Source of the DNA: Toxorhynchites rutilus septentrionalis
Taxonomy: Eukaryota; Arthropoda; Insecta; Diptera; Culicidae
DNA length: 64,000 nt
Direction of reading: 5' to 3'
Assembly (NCBI RefSeq): GCF_029784135.1
Contig: NC_073746.1
Span: 228,359,882 to 228,423,881 of the forward strand
The notes under the pieces were generated by a model that ran no database searches, was not told where the DNA came from, and saw only the letters and a program-made list of their open reading frames with translations. This document shows positions 21,779-33,455 of this stretch, one piece after another. Position numbers and translations under genes: made by a program. The stretch's first letter is position 1. Each line of letters begins with the position of its first letter.

Positions 21779-24700
21779 GTTAAATAAATTTCAAGACAAA
21801 ATCTTGTGAACAAATGATACAACCGGTCATTTTGACCGTTCGGTAGTTCGAGTGTTAACTACAAGTATTACTCATATGATTTGCTTTTATAGTTGGTTTC
21901 ATATTCAGTTTGTCGTTGGGGTTAGGAATAATCTCCCTTATTCCACGAGGCAAGTGACGCAACAAAGCAATGTTTCTCGCTTCATTGTGGAAGCGCGGAA
22001 TAAAGCGGAATATCTACTATCATAGACGAATCTGTGCCGTTATACGACAGCGAGATGTAATGACTGGTGGATCCTTCGGCAGAAGGAGGCTTCGCGTTGA
22101 CAGCTCAGAATTTTGGAATGTGGCTTGTTGGATAATTATACGCACTTTGGAATCAAATACTGAACACATGATTTATCCGCGATCTTACTCGATTGAAGGT
22201 TGGTTATGGAATCAAAAACATTTGTGGAAGCAATCTAAACAATCTTGCTCGGGTAAAGGTTGAATTTGGAATGCCAAGGATGTTGGTAGTGATCTCCTAT
22301 ATGCGCTTATTTGTTCGTATGAGTTTTATTTAATGCTGTGCGTCGAGATATAATGCTGTCTGTATTTGTGTTGTGCACCACACAGGGAGGGGAGTGGTTC
22401 GTATGGGAATAAGGATAAGGATGGAAATGGGAATCTATTTCATGGGACGCTTGCTCCATATTCGCGTTGTCGGTTGCGAACAAATTTTAAGTGGTGAAAC
22501 AAGAAAGGTTACCAGCAGTACTGTGCAGAAAATGATGGGTGCTATCACATGAAAAGTTCGAAAATTCATCCTAACAGCTCACGAATAATTTTCTTGTATT
22601 TTTGCCTTACAGTTCATTAAAAACTTACAAAATGGCATCCTTCCCTTCTTTGTACGTTATTTCTATGCTATATTCTACTTTACGCGACAAAATTATTTAT
22701 CAGCAGAGAGCACTTAAAACCTGTATCGTCCAATCAGTGTATTATCGACAAATTACGACTAATTACGGAAACGTATTTGCCATAGTCAAATGTAGTAAAA
22801 GAAATAGGAAATAATTACTCTAAATAATAGCTGTCAGAATACAGGGGTATTGTTTTCAAGTCACGAAATACATGTACACATTTACTTGTGGATTCATTTT
22901 CATCTAGCAATGGTGGAAATTGAGAACCCAAAATCCTGTTAATCTGATGCGGCCGACAGAGAGTATGACGTAATAAAAATCTCATATGAATCAAACAGTA
23001 TAACAATAAACCACTGCGACGAGGTTCCCTGTACACAACTTGTCAGGAGTATCGATGCTGTGATCAACATCATCACAATTCAACTCTTCCCTTCGAAATG
23101 TCCGCACCCGGCGATCCATTCGGTTTCGTTGCTTTATTGTGACCCAACGTTGTTAACTGTTGTGATAGCTGAACGCCAACCCGTATCAATAACCGAGACC
23201 TACCGGTTCCAGCACCGTATCGATTTCTTCGACATTTTCAAGTGGCCAAGACGGATGGATGGACTGGTAGATCGATGGAGTCTCGCTGTCTATTAGATGG
23301 AAAAAATGTACATGTTTATCAACGCGTCCAAAGGAATTTTCTAATGGGGTGCTACCTTCGATCGATGAATGAATGATGAATATCATAGAAAAAGCTGCCG
23401 TTGTGTTGAGAAAATAATAGGCTTGCTCAGCCCGGGAGAGATGAATCAATCCGGTAGTTGATAGGCAACTTAGGCGAGGCTTTCTAACATAATGAAACTG
23501 AGAAGAATAGGAAGAAGGAACAACACTTGAGGAGCGGGGATAACTCTTTTGTATTGATAAAACATTTTGTTGCTGGTTTGGTCCATGAGCGATGTCTGCA
23601 CAGGAGCCTGTTTTGTTATATGCCCAGTTCAGAGGAGCATTTCAAGTGTTTTCAATCAAAACGATCCGATTGAAAGTGTGTGCCATTGTTGAGGCAAAAA
23701 ACAAATCCGATCGCAGCACAGTGAGAGATAACACCGTTTATAAATTTGTTGAGGCAAGCCGAGCAGAAAAGGCGAAAGACGACGTGTGAAACTCCGGAAG
23801 CCACACACGAACTGGAGTAAGAATAATGGAAGCCTCATTGTATTTTTAGGTAGATGAACTGACTTTACGATAATATCTTGATGTGTTGGGGATTATATTT
23901 TTGCATTATAATGGAAACGGAATGTAACTTGAACGTAATCTGATCGACGAACAAAATTTGGGCCGTGCGAACAAAATTTGAAAAAAAGTAATTCCAATTG
24001 GCAAGAGAAAACGTTCCATTTTGGGATTACTTTTCAGCTTTCGTAGTAGAAATAGTAAAAATGTTTTTCGTTCCCATTTTAATATTTGGCCCAGTGGATA
24101 TCTCAACCGAAATAGAAACAATTTTGCTGGGCAAGTACAAATTAAACTTTTTCCCTCGGACCGCGAATATAATACTAACTGTTCCCGCTTGTTTGATTGC
24201 CAAACTCCATTTCTGTTTTAAATTCTCCAGTTCCATTGCATTTCCTCCTGGTAAACTTGCTAGTTTATTATATCAGAGAATTGGAAAGTTCGCTTCACAA
24301 CTGCACATTGTATGCCAGATAATTGGTTCTGATTGGTTCAACATTCTTCGAGGGCACTCTTCCGATCAACCGAGGTATGAAATTCCTGTCCAGGATTGCA
24401 ATGCAAAACTGTTAGGCAGTACATTTTGTCGTTCATAACCATGCAATCCTATTTTGTTCACAAATGTCTTCTTTGCTTTTTGGTTGTGGGATTCTGATTC
24501 CGCTTTCGCGTGTATTTTAGGATCTGGCTTTGCTGGTCAACACTTCCTGGTGATGGTCAAACTTTTTTCAACCCTTTCAGAGAACACTCCGTTCAAATAT
24601 TTCATTATTACTTTTGAATAATATTGGTCGAATTAGATAAAAAGAATATAATTTTCAAAGAGCATGGAACCGTTAATATGTTTTTTTTTGCGTGTGAAAA

Positions 24701-24787
24701 AACCCAACGTGCGAGTTTTTGGATTTTTTTTAGCAGATTGATATTTGGATATGCGTTTTAAGAATAGGAATGAGGGAGATTAACCCT
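21779..24787. other. 3-kb intergenic stretch, no gene seen
   Basis: Frames up to 146 codons occur (23998-24438 with a TTG start), but they lack domains, start context or splice support. I see no element ends. The stretch 23040-23480 has a mixed composition that could hold an undetected exon, but nothing supports one. Confidence 0.4.
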
Positions 24788-25138
24788 CCACAGCCCAGTG
24801 CCGTAAATATGCCGGTGCAACCAGTGCATCACACCGGGGCCCCCAACCAGGAGGGCCCCGAATGATCCTTAATTTCTACAAAAAATACGATGTTCTACAA
24901 CTACAACAATACAATACGTAAAAATTTCTTTCAAATTTAAAAGTACTAGTAAGTAGGTATTTAAAAATGGTCTTGTTTCACTTTGACCACGCTTTGAGTT
25001 TGAATATACGTGGGAAAAATATTGAACGCCCAAATGCCAAATGGTGATTCATCATTCAGTTCACATCTGTTTATTTATAGCAGGTAGGTACTTCTGGACC
25101 AGTCCATGTGAACAGTGCACTTTCTGGGCTATTTTCCG

Positions 25139-25420
25139 TTATGAGATGTTAGGATTACGCTCAAAATGGGTAATAATCTTCTTGGCTTTCCTTGGGCTTT
25201 GAAACCCAGATTTTCTTCCAGAACCTCCCTGACGTTTTATTGTCAGGATTATATTAAAACGTTTGATTACATTGGAAACGGTTTTCGAGCAAACGCGGAC
25301 ACTTTTTGCGATGTGTTCGAAGGTCCACTTTGGATGCTCTTGAAAAGTTTTGATTATAGTTTTACGAGTTTCCACCTCAATTGACATTTCGCAATTAAAT
25401 ATGACAATTTGCAAAAACAA
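25139..25420 (-). pseudogene. Tc1/mariner-type transposase N-terminal fragment
   Basis: The minus-strand frame reads RKTIIKTFQEHPKWTFEHIA and continues through a helix-turn-helix (SKTVSNVIKRF) to GSGRKSGFQSPRKAKKI. This is the N-terminal DNA-binding region of a mosquito Tc1/mariner-type transposase. The catalytic domain is missing. It sits in the 5' non-coding part of the hAT element, so it may be a nested insertion or captured sequence. Confidence 0.65.
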
Positions 25421-25621
25421 AGTATGTCATGTGTTTTGGACATTTATTCCAATGCCTACTGTTTTTAAATTTCTTGTTTTCATCAAGCGGTTCGCGAGAT
25501 GTGGTGCGTCGCGTTCTCTTAGTCATTGTGAAATTCACTATTTATTTCACCGGGTTTGCGTTTTTGACTTGTTTATTGTTAAGTACGACAAGCACAAGTA
25601 CGTGCAATTGCCTCCAAGGAG

Positions 25622-28440
25622 ATGAAACGAAATTATCCAAGTGGATCTCAAAAGCGGAAACAAAAAAATCAAAGTTGTAGCGGAAGATACTGAAAGTGCA
25701 AGTGCTTTAACATCTTGGTTGAAAGAGAAAGATTCTTCAACTCCACCCACGTCAAGAGATAGTGCAGCGAAAGAACATGAATCTTCTTCTGATTCTGGTA
25801 AGTAGTAGAACTCATAGCTTTTACATTACACTGCACTGCACTGAGGACTGTTCTGCTCTATAATTGCGTAGAAAACCAAAAACAATGAATAATAATTATT
25901 CTGTATTTAGACTCACTGAGCAGACCATCAACTCCGAAAAGTCTCGAGTTGGAAAACTCCATCGCCATGGCTATTACGGAAACTGAAGTAATACCTTCAG
26001 AGAAGCAGTCTCCAGTTCTTTCAAACAACTTTACTGAAGGTAAACAATTAAACATCTACTAATTCCATAATAAGTGAATGTGATTACTTATTTTTTTAAT
26101 TAGTAACAGTATCGATTATCGATGAACTTTTTCATTTCAAAGAGTACGCTTTTCTAAAAGCAATTTAAAAAACTATATTAAATTATTATATCCTGCCATC
26201 CCAGACTCTGGTTCTACTAAGTATAGAATCTACTTGCTTTCAGTGTCCAATACTATGGCGATTCCAGTGTTTCCAGCTGTTGTCACCAATTCTGAAGACA
26301 AGCATAAAGTAATTCACTCTGGAGCTGTACAACCAAATGGGCCATTTCCCAAAAATAAAGATGGGAGATCATTTTCCACCGCATATAATACATCTGCAAC
26401 AAAATCTGGATTAAAACTCCAACGATTCTGGTTGAATTATTCAACTGAACGGGATTGCGTTTTTTTATACGCCTTGTTGGCTGTTTCCGATACCAGAAAG
26501 ATACCAGAAAGTATGGGGTTCGGTCGGGGTAACCGATTGAAGGCATTTAAGTCAGAGCATTGCTACACATGAATCATCATAACATCACGTAGCTTCCTGC
26601 ATGGTTTACGAAGACTGGCTACGTAATCGTACAATACAAGACACCCTGGAAGAAAGCATCAAGCATGAGCGAAGTTTTTGGAGAAAAGTGTTACATAGGA
26701 TACTAGATGTAACCCTTCTGTTAACCACATGCAATCTTCCATTTCGAGGCACAACAGAGGATTTATTCAGCTATAATAAAGGGAACTTTTTATCAGTGAT
26801 TAGTATTCTGGCAAAATATGATGCCGTGTTGGCTGAGGTTATCAAGTTGCCTAAAAATAGTGTAAGATATCTCAGTCCTTCTATTCAAAATAAATTTATT
26901 TCATTGTTGGGAAATACAGTGCTGCAGAACATTCTAGAAGAACTACAGAATGCTCCATACTTCGCCAGTACATTAGACACGACTCAAGATATGGCAAAAA
27001 TCGATCAGCTAAGTGAAGCGTATCGTTATGTGAAGGTTGTGTATGATGATGATAACGATAATAAAAATAAGCCCATCCGAATAGACATCTACGAAGTATT
27101 CACTGGATTCACAGAAGTAAGGGATCAATCCGCTGGGGGTCTATGTTCTCAAGTTCTTGACTCGATTCGAAAGAAAGAACTTGATATTAAAAAATGCAGA
27201 GGTCAGGGCTATGATGGTGCAGCCGTTGTGAGCGGAGCTTATAACGGTCTTCAGAAAAAAAATAAGAGAAAACGCGCTACACGCGTATTTTATTCATTGT
27301 GCAGCTCATAGCTTAAATCTGGAATTGAAAGACGCAGTAACAGCAAATCGTGAAATAAAGCAGTTCTTCGAAGATGTAGAGAGCATTTATGTGTTCTATG
27401 GACACAGTATTGTAAGATGGAATGAGCTACAACATGAAGATAATGAAGAACAGACAACGTTGAAAAGGTTAAATCCTACTAGGTGGTCAGGCAGATATGA
27501 TGCAGTATATGCTTTGAAAGTAAGATACAATGATGTGTTGAAATCGTTATCAAAACTAATTTTTACTGCTCGTACAATGAAGGAGAGAACGGAAGCAACA
27601 ATTCTCAAGAAGAAAATGGAAAAGTTTGAATTTGTGTTGTTATTAACTATACAGTGCAAACTGTTAGAAAAAATTAATATCGCCTCCAAGATGCTACAAA
27701 CTGAAAATCAAGATCTGAAGACGGTAGAAAACGCTTTAGAAAATGCTTTGGATTCCATTCTGTCATTACGAAATAGTTATGATGTTTTTGTGGTTGAAAC
27801 GGAAAGTATTTGTAACAAATGGGGAATTTCAACTGCATACAGCTCGGATCGAGTCAAGACCGTTAAACGACACTTTGATGAGTTGGCTGCAGACGAACGC
27901 CTTTTTAATCCCAAATCTAGATTTAAGGTGAACATCTTTTACACCATGATTGATGTACTATCTTCACAATTGAAGAACAGATTCACAGGTATGAAATTAG
28001 TATTGGAAACATATGAAGTGATACAACCGAATTTCATCGTAACAACTGAAGATGCTGTACTCACAGAAAAAGCGAATGAATTTACTAATAAATTTAACGA
28101 TAACATGTCGTACCTGTTTGGTCCTCAGTTACTATCGCTGAAGTCATCATTCAGTAAGGAGTTAAGGGCGATGAGCAGTGTGAAACAGTTAGCAGATTTC
28201 ATCATAATCCAAAATAACATGCTTGCATCTAGCTACCCACACATTCGCACTGCTTGTTTCATGTATTTGAGTTTACCGGTGTCCGTTGCGAAAGCCGAAA
28301 GATCCTTCTCAAAATTGAAGTTAATTAAGAATTTTTTAAGAAGCACCATGGGACAGGAAAGCGAGAGAGCCCATCACATCGATTTTGATAACGTAATTGA
28401 TCAATTCTCCTCAAAACAGGCAAGAAGAAGAAATTTGTAA
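25622..28440 (+). pseudogene. hAT transposase, ZMYM1/DUF4371 type, multi-exon, frameshifted
   Basis: The probable start is ATG 25622. Exon 1 runs to 25797 (donor GTAAGT), exon 2 is 25911-26039, and exon 3 starts at 26244 after TTTCAG. Exon 3 carries a TTF-type zinc-finger-like stretch (FSTAYN...LQRFWLNYSTERD). Then come the DUF4371-like region with LDTTQD and RGQGYDGAAVVSG, and a C-terminal hAT dimerisation motif AKAERSFSKLKLIKNFLRST. Frame breaks lie in an A7 run at 25662, around 26572-26600, and in an A8 run near 27258. Part of the dimerisation domain after RSTMGQE looks deleted. Such proteins join excised ends through an RNase H-fold domain; this copy should be inactive. Confidence 0.85.
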
Positions 28441-28786
28441 ATTAATTAATACAAATAAATAATTAATACGTACCTACTGAGCTAAAGCCAGATTTTTGTT
28501 TATATACCCATACGATAAATAAAGGTTTATAATAACAACACATTTCGGTTTTTCTGTTAGTATTATATTATGAAGTTAGCAATATCGTAATATATAATAT
28601 ATTTTGATTTCATTTTTATTTTTTTAGCAATAACGTAAATAAAACTTTTAGTCTAGAGATTAGGTACAATATACTTATATCCTATTAATCCCATCGAAGA
28701 CCAATATATTATGCAACGTACTAGGGCCCCTTCATACTGCCTTGCACCGGGGCCCCAAGCAGAGTATTTACGGCACTGCCACAGCC

Positions 28787-29534
28787 CTTTAGGCGGGATT
28801 CGCGGATTCTCTTTTCAAATTATTCAGACATTATTTTCAATGTTCACCGCCACTAGAACGTCTTCAGAATATTTTCATCTATCACACATACACATTGTTT
28901 TTATGCTGGCAGCTTTCTGCTAGGAGTATTTTATGATGAAAGTCGGAAATTCGAGATAAAAGTGGAGTAGGTTTTTTTAGATAGATAAAAAACTTGGGCG
29001 GTAGAGGGTTAATAGTTTTAGATGATTTTTCCTCGTGAGAAAGCATATTAATAGATATAAACCGTAAGACATATTCTGGTATGTTCGTTTGATGCGTGTA
29101 TTAAAAGAATGTAAAAATTTTATTCGATAGGTAGTAACGCGGTTGATCTTCAATGGTCATGTTATCAATGAAGTATGCAGTGATTTCGGAGAACAAATTC
29201 GGATGTTTCATTGTAGGGAAAACTAATACGACGTAAATAGTGCTCTGTACTTCAAACTACTGGAAAGATGTTTACCATCGAAAAGCAACATCCTATCAAT
29301 AAGTTGAGGGCGTATTTGATACTGCTCATCGACGTGTGTAAATTGTTGAACACTTGAATTATGAACTACGAGGTTATGATAAGCTTATAAGTGTTCACAG
29401 TGCTCACAGTGCCTTCACACATGCTTGTAGAAGGCGAACTAAATAAACTACAAAAGTCCGTCTGGTGGCATGTGGAAGTACTATTTCTCCTCTACACGCC
29501 TGTGCAGTTTTAAGGTGTTGCTTTCATTCAGTTA
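28787..29534. other. Intergenic, no gene seen
   Basis: AT-rich sequence between the hAT element and the mariner relic. The last ~100 bp before 29535 may be the mariner 5' untranslated part. No feature is supported otherwise. Confidence 0.45.
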
Positions 29535-29710
29535 GTTTTGAATATTGGAAGTATGGCGTCGTTATCTGGTGCTATGTCAACGCGAATTAAACAATGCGCT
29601 GCTATCGAATTTTTAACTGCTGAGAAAGTGAATCCTAGTGAAATTCATCGTCGTTTATGTCGTTTACAAGCTGTTTATTGTGATGACACTGTGATAGATC
29701 TACTGTGAAT

Positions 29711-30207
29711 TTTTTTTTTATCCAATTTATTTATTTATCAGGCTCATTAGCATTTTATCTGTTACAGAGCCGGGTTTTTATCGTGTACATGTACATATGT
29801 TTATGTTTCTATAAATTGTAAATTACACAGTAGAAGTAGTAGCCATTTAGGAGTTATGTTTTCAGTTCCATTACATTATGGCAAATTACACTGTAGTAGC
29901 CATATAGGCGTAAGGGTATTCTATCTGTTCTTCCATTGTTCAGCAGACCGGACAGCGGAGACAGTTGATATTGATCATTGTTGGGTTATTTATAGAACAG
30001 CAGCCCGATGTTTCTTGCAGAGCAGAGCAGTTGTATGGTTGAATCGATCTTTGTTCCACCGTGGATCGATCTCCATAGCTGATGATGGTTGCGTGGACGT
30101 AGTTATTCTATAACAACACAAAGATGGTCAATTGAGGGCCCTGAGTTTGAATTCACGATCGATCGCTTAGTAAGCGAACGCGTAACCAAGTGACTACGAA
30201 GACCCCC
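29711..30207 (-). mobile_element. About 500-bp tRNA-derived SINE with 13-bp TSD, copy 1
   Basis: The duplication atctactgtgaat flanks it at 29698-29710 and 30208-30220. On the minus strand it starts with a tRNA-like head (gtagtcacttggttacgcg as box A region, gtgaattcaaactc as box B) and ends in an A-run, seen as the T9 at 29711. A second copy on the plus strand at 59388-59883 aligns along nearly its whole length. It has no coding capacity and would depend on a LINE. Confidence 0.85.
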
Positions 30208-30361
30208 ATCTACTGTGAATTGATGGGTAATAAAATTTCATGATTACCAACCTGGAAAAGCCGTAATTGTTGACTGGCGCCAATAATCTTGCAACACGAC
30301 AACGCTCATCCATTCGCTTCGCGTGCAACTGAAGAGGCTCTGAAAAACCTGTAGTTTAAAC

Positions 30362-30614
30362 CAAGACGGGTCTATGGTACTAGGTGAGGCCGTTTCGTCA
30401 CTAAGTTGGTTAGGGGAGCGGTATATGAGAACAGCACGGAAGAAAGTAGAAGGGGAATTATTTGCTTGTTGCGTGAAAGAGACAGACTGATCACGAGCGA
30501 GCTTCGGCAACAGCGTATTGTGTTTTGTTTACAAACAAAACACAGTAGACTTCCAAGATGGCTGATGAGTTTTAGCAAGTTGGCCCACCTTAGTATATAC
30601 TTCTAGGAGCCTTG
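30362..30614 (-). mobile_element. hAT-like MITE, copy 2
   Basis: A 253-bp inverted copy of the element at 1249, with ends CAAGACGGGT and (complement) CAAGGCTCCT. The 8-bp duplication GTTTAAAC lies at 30354-30361 and 30615-30622. It interrupts the mariner relic between the TEEALKNL and KPIPHPPYSPD segments. Confidence 0.9.
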
Positions 30615-30770
30615 GTTTAAACCAATTCCACACCCTCCGTACTCTCCCGACCTTGCGCCTTGCGATTTGTTTGTTCAATCACCTACTTCACTTGTTCGTT
30701 TATCAAATTGTTTGTTCGAATAACTGACATCTCTTTTTGACATTTACTTGCAACGTGGCGTTCTGCTTCC

Positions 30771-31026
30771 CAAGGCGCGTAGAAGTATATCCTAAGGTGG
30801 GCCAACTTGCTAAAACCACTCTTCAGCCATCTTGGAAATCTACTGTGTTTTGTTTGTAAACAAAACACAATACGCTAGTGCCGAAGCTCGCTCCTGATCA
30901 GTCTGTCTCTTTCACGCTTCAAGGAAATAATTCCCCTTCTGCTTTCTTCCGTACTGTTTTCATATACCGCTCCCCTAACCAACTTAGTGACGAAACGGCC
31001 TCACCTAGTACCATAGACCCGTCTTG
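30771..31026 (+). mobile_element. hAT-like MITE, copy 3
   Basis: A 256-bp copy in the same orientation as copy 1, starting CAAGGCGCGTAGAAG and ending CCCGTCTTG. The duplication CTGCTTCC lies at 30763-30770 and 31027-31034. It is only 157 bp from copy 2, in opposite orientation, so the pair forms an inverted arrangement that could pair in a transcript. Confidence 0.9.
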
Positions 31027-31034
31027 CTGCTTCC

Positions 31035-31609
31035 TATAATTCGATATAACGTGAGAAGATACAAATGTCTGCGTCTAAGCGATCAAGCGATCCATGTAGT
31101 CAAAATACATGAAACGATTTGTGTTTTTAACATTCCTGTATTCGTGCGCAAAATCATAACTTGTATACTCGCGCATGGTTATTTATTAGTATTTATTTGA
31201 AGAAGAGGGTATAATTGAATGAAAAAACTCCAGAAAATATGTTTTCTTCGCCTTCATTCAGTTTTGATAGTCATCTATTTAAGCCTCCTCAAAACAGTAA
31301 TTTTTGATACTCCAACACAAATAACGAAATTTGACTTTTTTCCTGTTATTAATTGAAAGTAAGCAACTGAATATAATTCAAGAAAGTATAAAGAGCTATA
31401 AAATAACAAAATTAGTATTAATCGACTGTGGTTTCATTGTTTTAAGAATCAGAACATGCCATAACTGCATGAATGTATAACGACCTTCTAGTAATTACCA
31501 GATGACGAAGGTTCTGGAATATAAAGTTTGCATATTTCTGATATTCTTTGTCTCTGTGTTCTTGGTAAACTAAGAATTGATGCCTTTTTTGAAGGGGCAT
31601 AGAAATCTA
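31035..31609. other. Intergenic, no gene seen
   Basis: No feature recognised between the MITE and the IS630-Tc1-like element. Confidence 0.45.
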
Positions 31610-32809
31610 TATACAGGGTTTTCCAACTTTCAATTCCGAAAGTAAATTGAAATAAAACACACTTAGAATTCGAATTTCGATGAAACTTTTAATTCAAATT
31701 AAAGTTTGGTTTATGCCATTATGTGTGAAATACAACATCATTCAAATGTCCACCTAGGGTTGTCTTTCAAATGTTCAAGAGTTTGCGGAGAGTTGGCATA
31801 GACACGGTCTTTCGCATAACCCCACAAAAAAAGTCTAACGGGTTCAAATCGCATGATCTGGACGGCCAATTGGCATCACCAAAACGCGAAATTATGCGTC
31901 CCTCAAATTTCGTTAACAATATGGCCATGTTCGGTCGTGTTGTGCTGAAACCAAATGTCATCCGTATCCATATCTTCAATTTGTGGCAAAATAAAATCGG
32001 TTAACGTGCGGCCATAGCGCTCACCATTCACAGTTACCGTCTCGCCTTCCTCATTTTCAAAGAAATACGGCCCGATGACTCTACCAGACCATAATGCGCA
32101 CCAAACAGTGACTTTTGCCGGATGCAATGGCCTCTCAACAATCACGTGTGGATTTTCTGAGCCCCATATACGGAAATTTTGGGTGTTCACATAGCCACCG
32201 AGCTCGAAATGTGCCTCATCGCTGAAGAAAATTTGATGTAAAATTCTGCATTTTGCTGCTGTTGTTCGTTCACCCAATCGACGTATGCGCGACGCATTCC
32301 ATGGTCACCACGCTCTAATTTTTGTACCAGTTGGACTTTATATGGATGTAGGTGCAAGTCCGAATGCAAAATTCGCCACAATGATGTGTTTGACAAGCCC
32401 AATTGTTGAGCACGCCGTGGAATCGAAACATTCGGGTCATTCTCCACACTGGCAGCAACAGCAGCAATATTTTCGGCCGAACGCACATTACGATGATGCA
32501 CAGGTTTCACAAAATCCGCACGGATCCAGTTTGTTCGAATTTACGCACTACATTAGCGATTGTGTACTCTGTAGGCCGTCCATGACGACCAAAATCCGTC
32601 CGTAATGCTCGAAAAACATTTGCCGGTTTTTCATCATTTTTATAGTATAATTTAACAAAATTAACACGTTGTGCGATGCTAAAACGATCCATATTGTAAA
32701 ATGGCAGACATCCATCTAACGATATGACGCTTTGGTTGACAGCTATGTCAAACGGTTGTCAGCGCAGGGCTGTATCCTTTCGGAAGCCCGAAAAGGAAAA
32801 CCCTGTATA
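31610..32809 (-). pseudogene. IS630-Tc1-like transposon with broken transposase
   Basis: The ends are inverted repeats TATATACAGGGTTTTCC at both sides within runs of TA, so the TA duplication cannot be placed to the base. The minus strand encodes, in order, the start MDRFSIAQRVNFVKLYYKND, a helix-turn-helix region with AQQLGLSNTSLWRILHSDL, HQIFFSDEAHFELGGYVN (first catalytic Asp), WFQHN where this family normally has an Asp, and DANWPSRSCDLNPLDFF (third acidic residue). At least three frame breaks separate these pieces. The N at the second catalytic site plus the frameshifts mean it is inactive. Confidence 0.82.
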
Positions 32810-32811
32810 TA

Positions 32812-33455
32812 CAAATGAAACACACATTTTTGCATAACTCGAGAATGAATAAAGTAAATGAAACCAAACTTGGCATGTGGAGGTTTTAGGGTGCAAAAAA
32901 TTTTTCCTATGGTGGTTAGACACTCCAGAAGGTTAGAAGGTTCTTATGATATTTCCAGACCCCTCCCCCTTCTCTAAGGGGGGGCTGCCATACAAATGAA
33001 ACACAAATTTCTACATTACTCGAGAATTAATCAAGCAAACGGAACCGAATAATGCATATGGAGGTTTTAGGGTTCAATAAATGTTTCTAAGGTGGGGGGG
33101 GGAGATGGTTGGTGGACTGTCATACAAATGAAAAACAAATTTCTTCATAACTCGAAATCTAATCAAGCAAATGGAGCCAAATTTGGCATTTGAAGATTTT
33201 AGGGGGCACGATACGTTTCTATGGTGAATGGACACTCCACCCCCCTCTCTAAGGGGAGAAGAGGGGAGGGGTCTGTCTTTTTTCTATCATGTTTTCTGTA
33301 TCAAACTTTTATTCCTTGTAACAGAGAAACACGTTATTTGCAAGTGTTTGAAAAATTTTGAACGAGAATTGTGTCTGAAAATAATCTGATATTATAATGA
33401 TGAGTTTTGGTAGAAGTACTAGGAAATTTTTAGTAAAAGGTAAATTCAACGGGGT
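32812..33455 (+). mobile_element. Helitron fragment, copy 3
   Basis: It shares with the copy at 20245 the blocks catacaaatgaaacacaaat, ggaggttttagggt, cagagaaacacgttatttg and tttggtagaagtac. The 5' part meets the IS630-like terminus at 32810 and the 3' CTAG end is missing, replaced by LINE sequence at about 33456. It supplies an empty site for the MITE found in copy 1. Confidence 0.65.

Larger units (their letters stand above)
24796..28778 (+). mobile_element. 4-kb hAT transposon with 8-bp TSD
   Basis: Both ends begin CAGTGCCGTAAATA (14-bp terminal inverted repeat), followed inside by GC-rich ccggggcccc words in opposite orientation. The 8-bp target duplication CCACAGCC lies at 24788-24795 and 28779-28786. 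The interior contains a spliced transposase gene of the ZMYM1/DUF4371 type and an older inserted transposase fragment at 25139-25420. At 3983 bp the ends are complete, so only the transposase is damaged. Confidence 0.92.
29535..30740 (+). pseudogene. Mariner transposase relic with two nested insertions
   Basis: ATG at 29554 starts MASLSGAMSTRIKQCAAIEF and then NPSEIHRRLCRLQAVY, the mariner N-terminal helix-turn-helix. After a SINE (29711-30207) it resumes with QPGKAVIVDWRQ and the catalytic-region words LQHDNAHP and, after a MITE (30362-30614), KPIPHPPYSPDLAPCD. In-frame stops, frameshifts and a large central deletion also occur. The SPDLAP block carries the third catalytic Asp of mariner enzymes. 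This is an old relic that served as a landing site. Confidence 0.8.

Noticed and set aside
23998..24438. 146-codon open frame
   Set aside because: It starts at TTG, has no domain, and overlapping frames on both strands are equally open in this AT-rich stretch.
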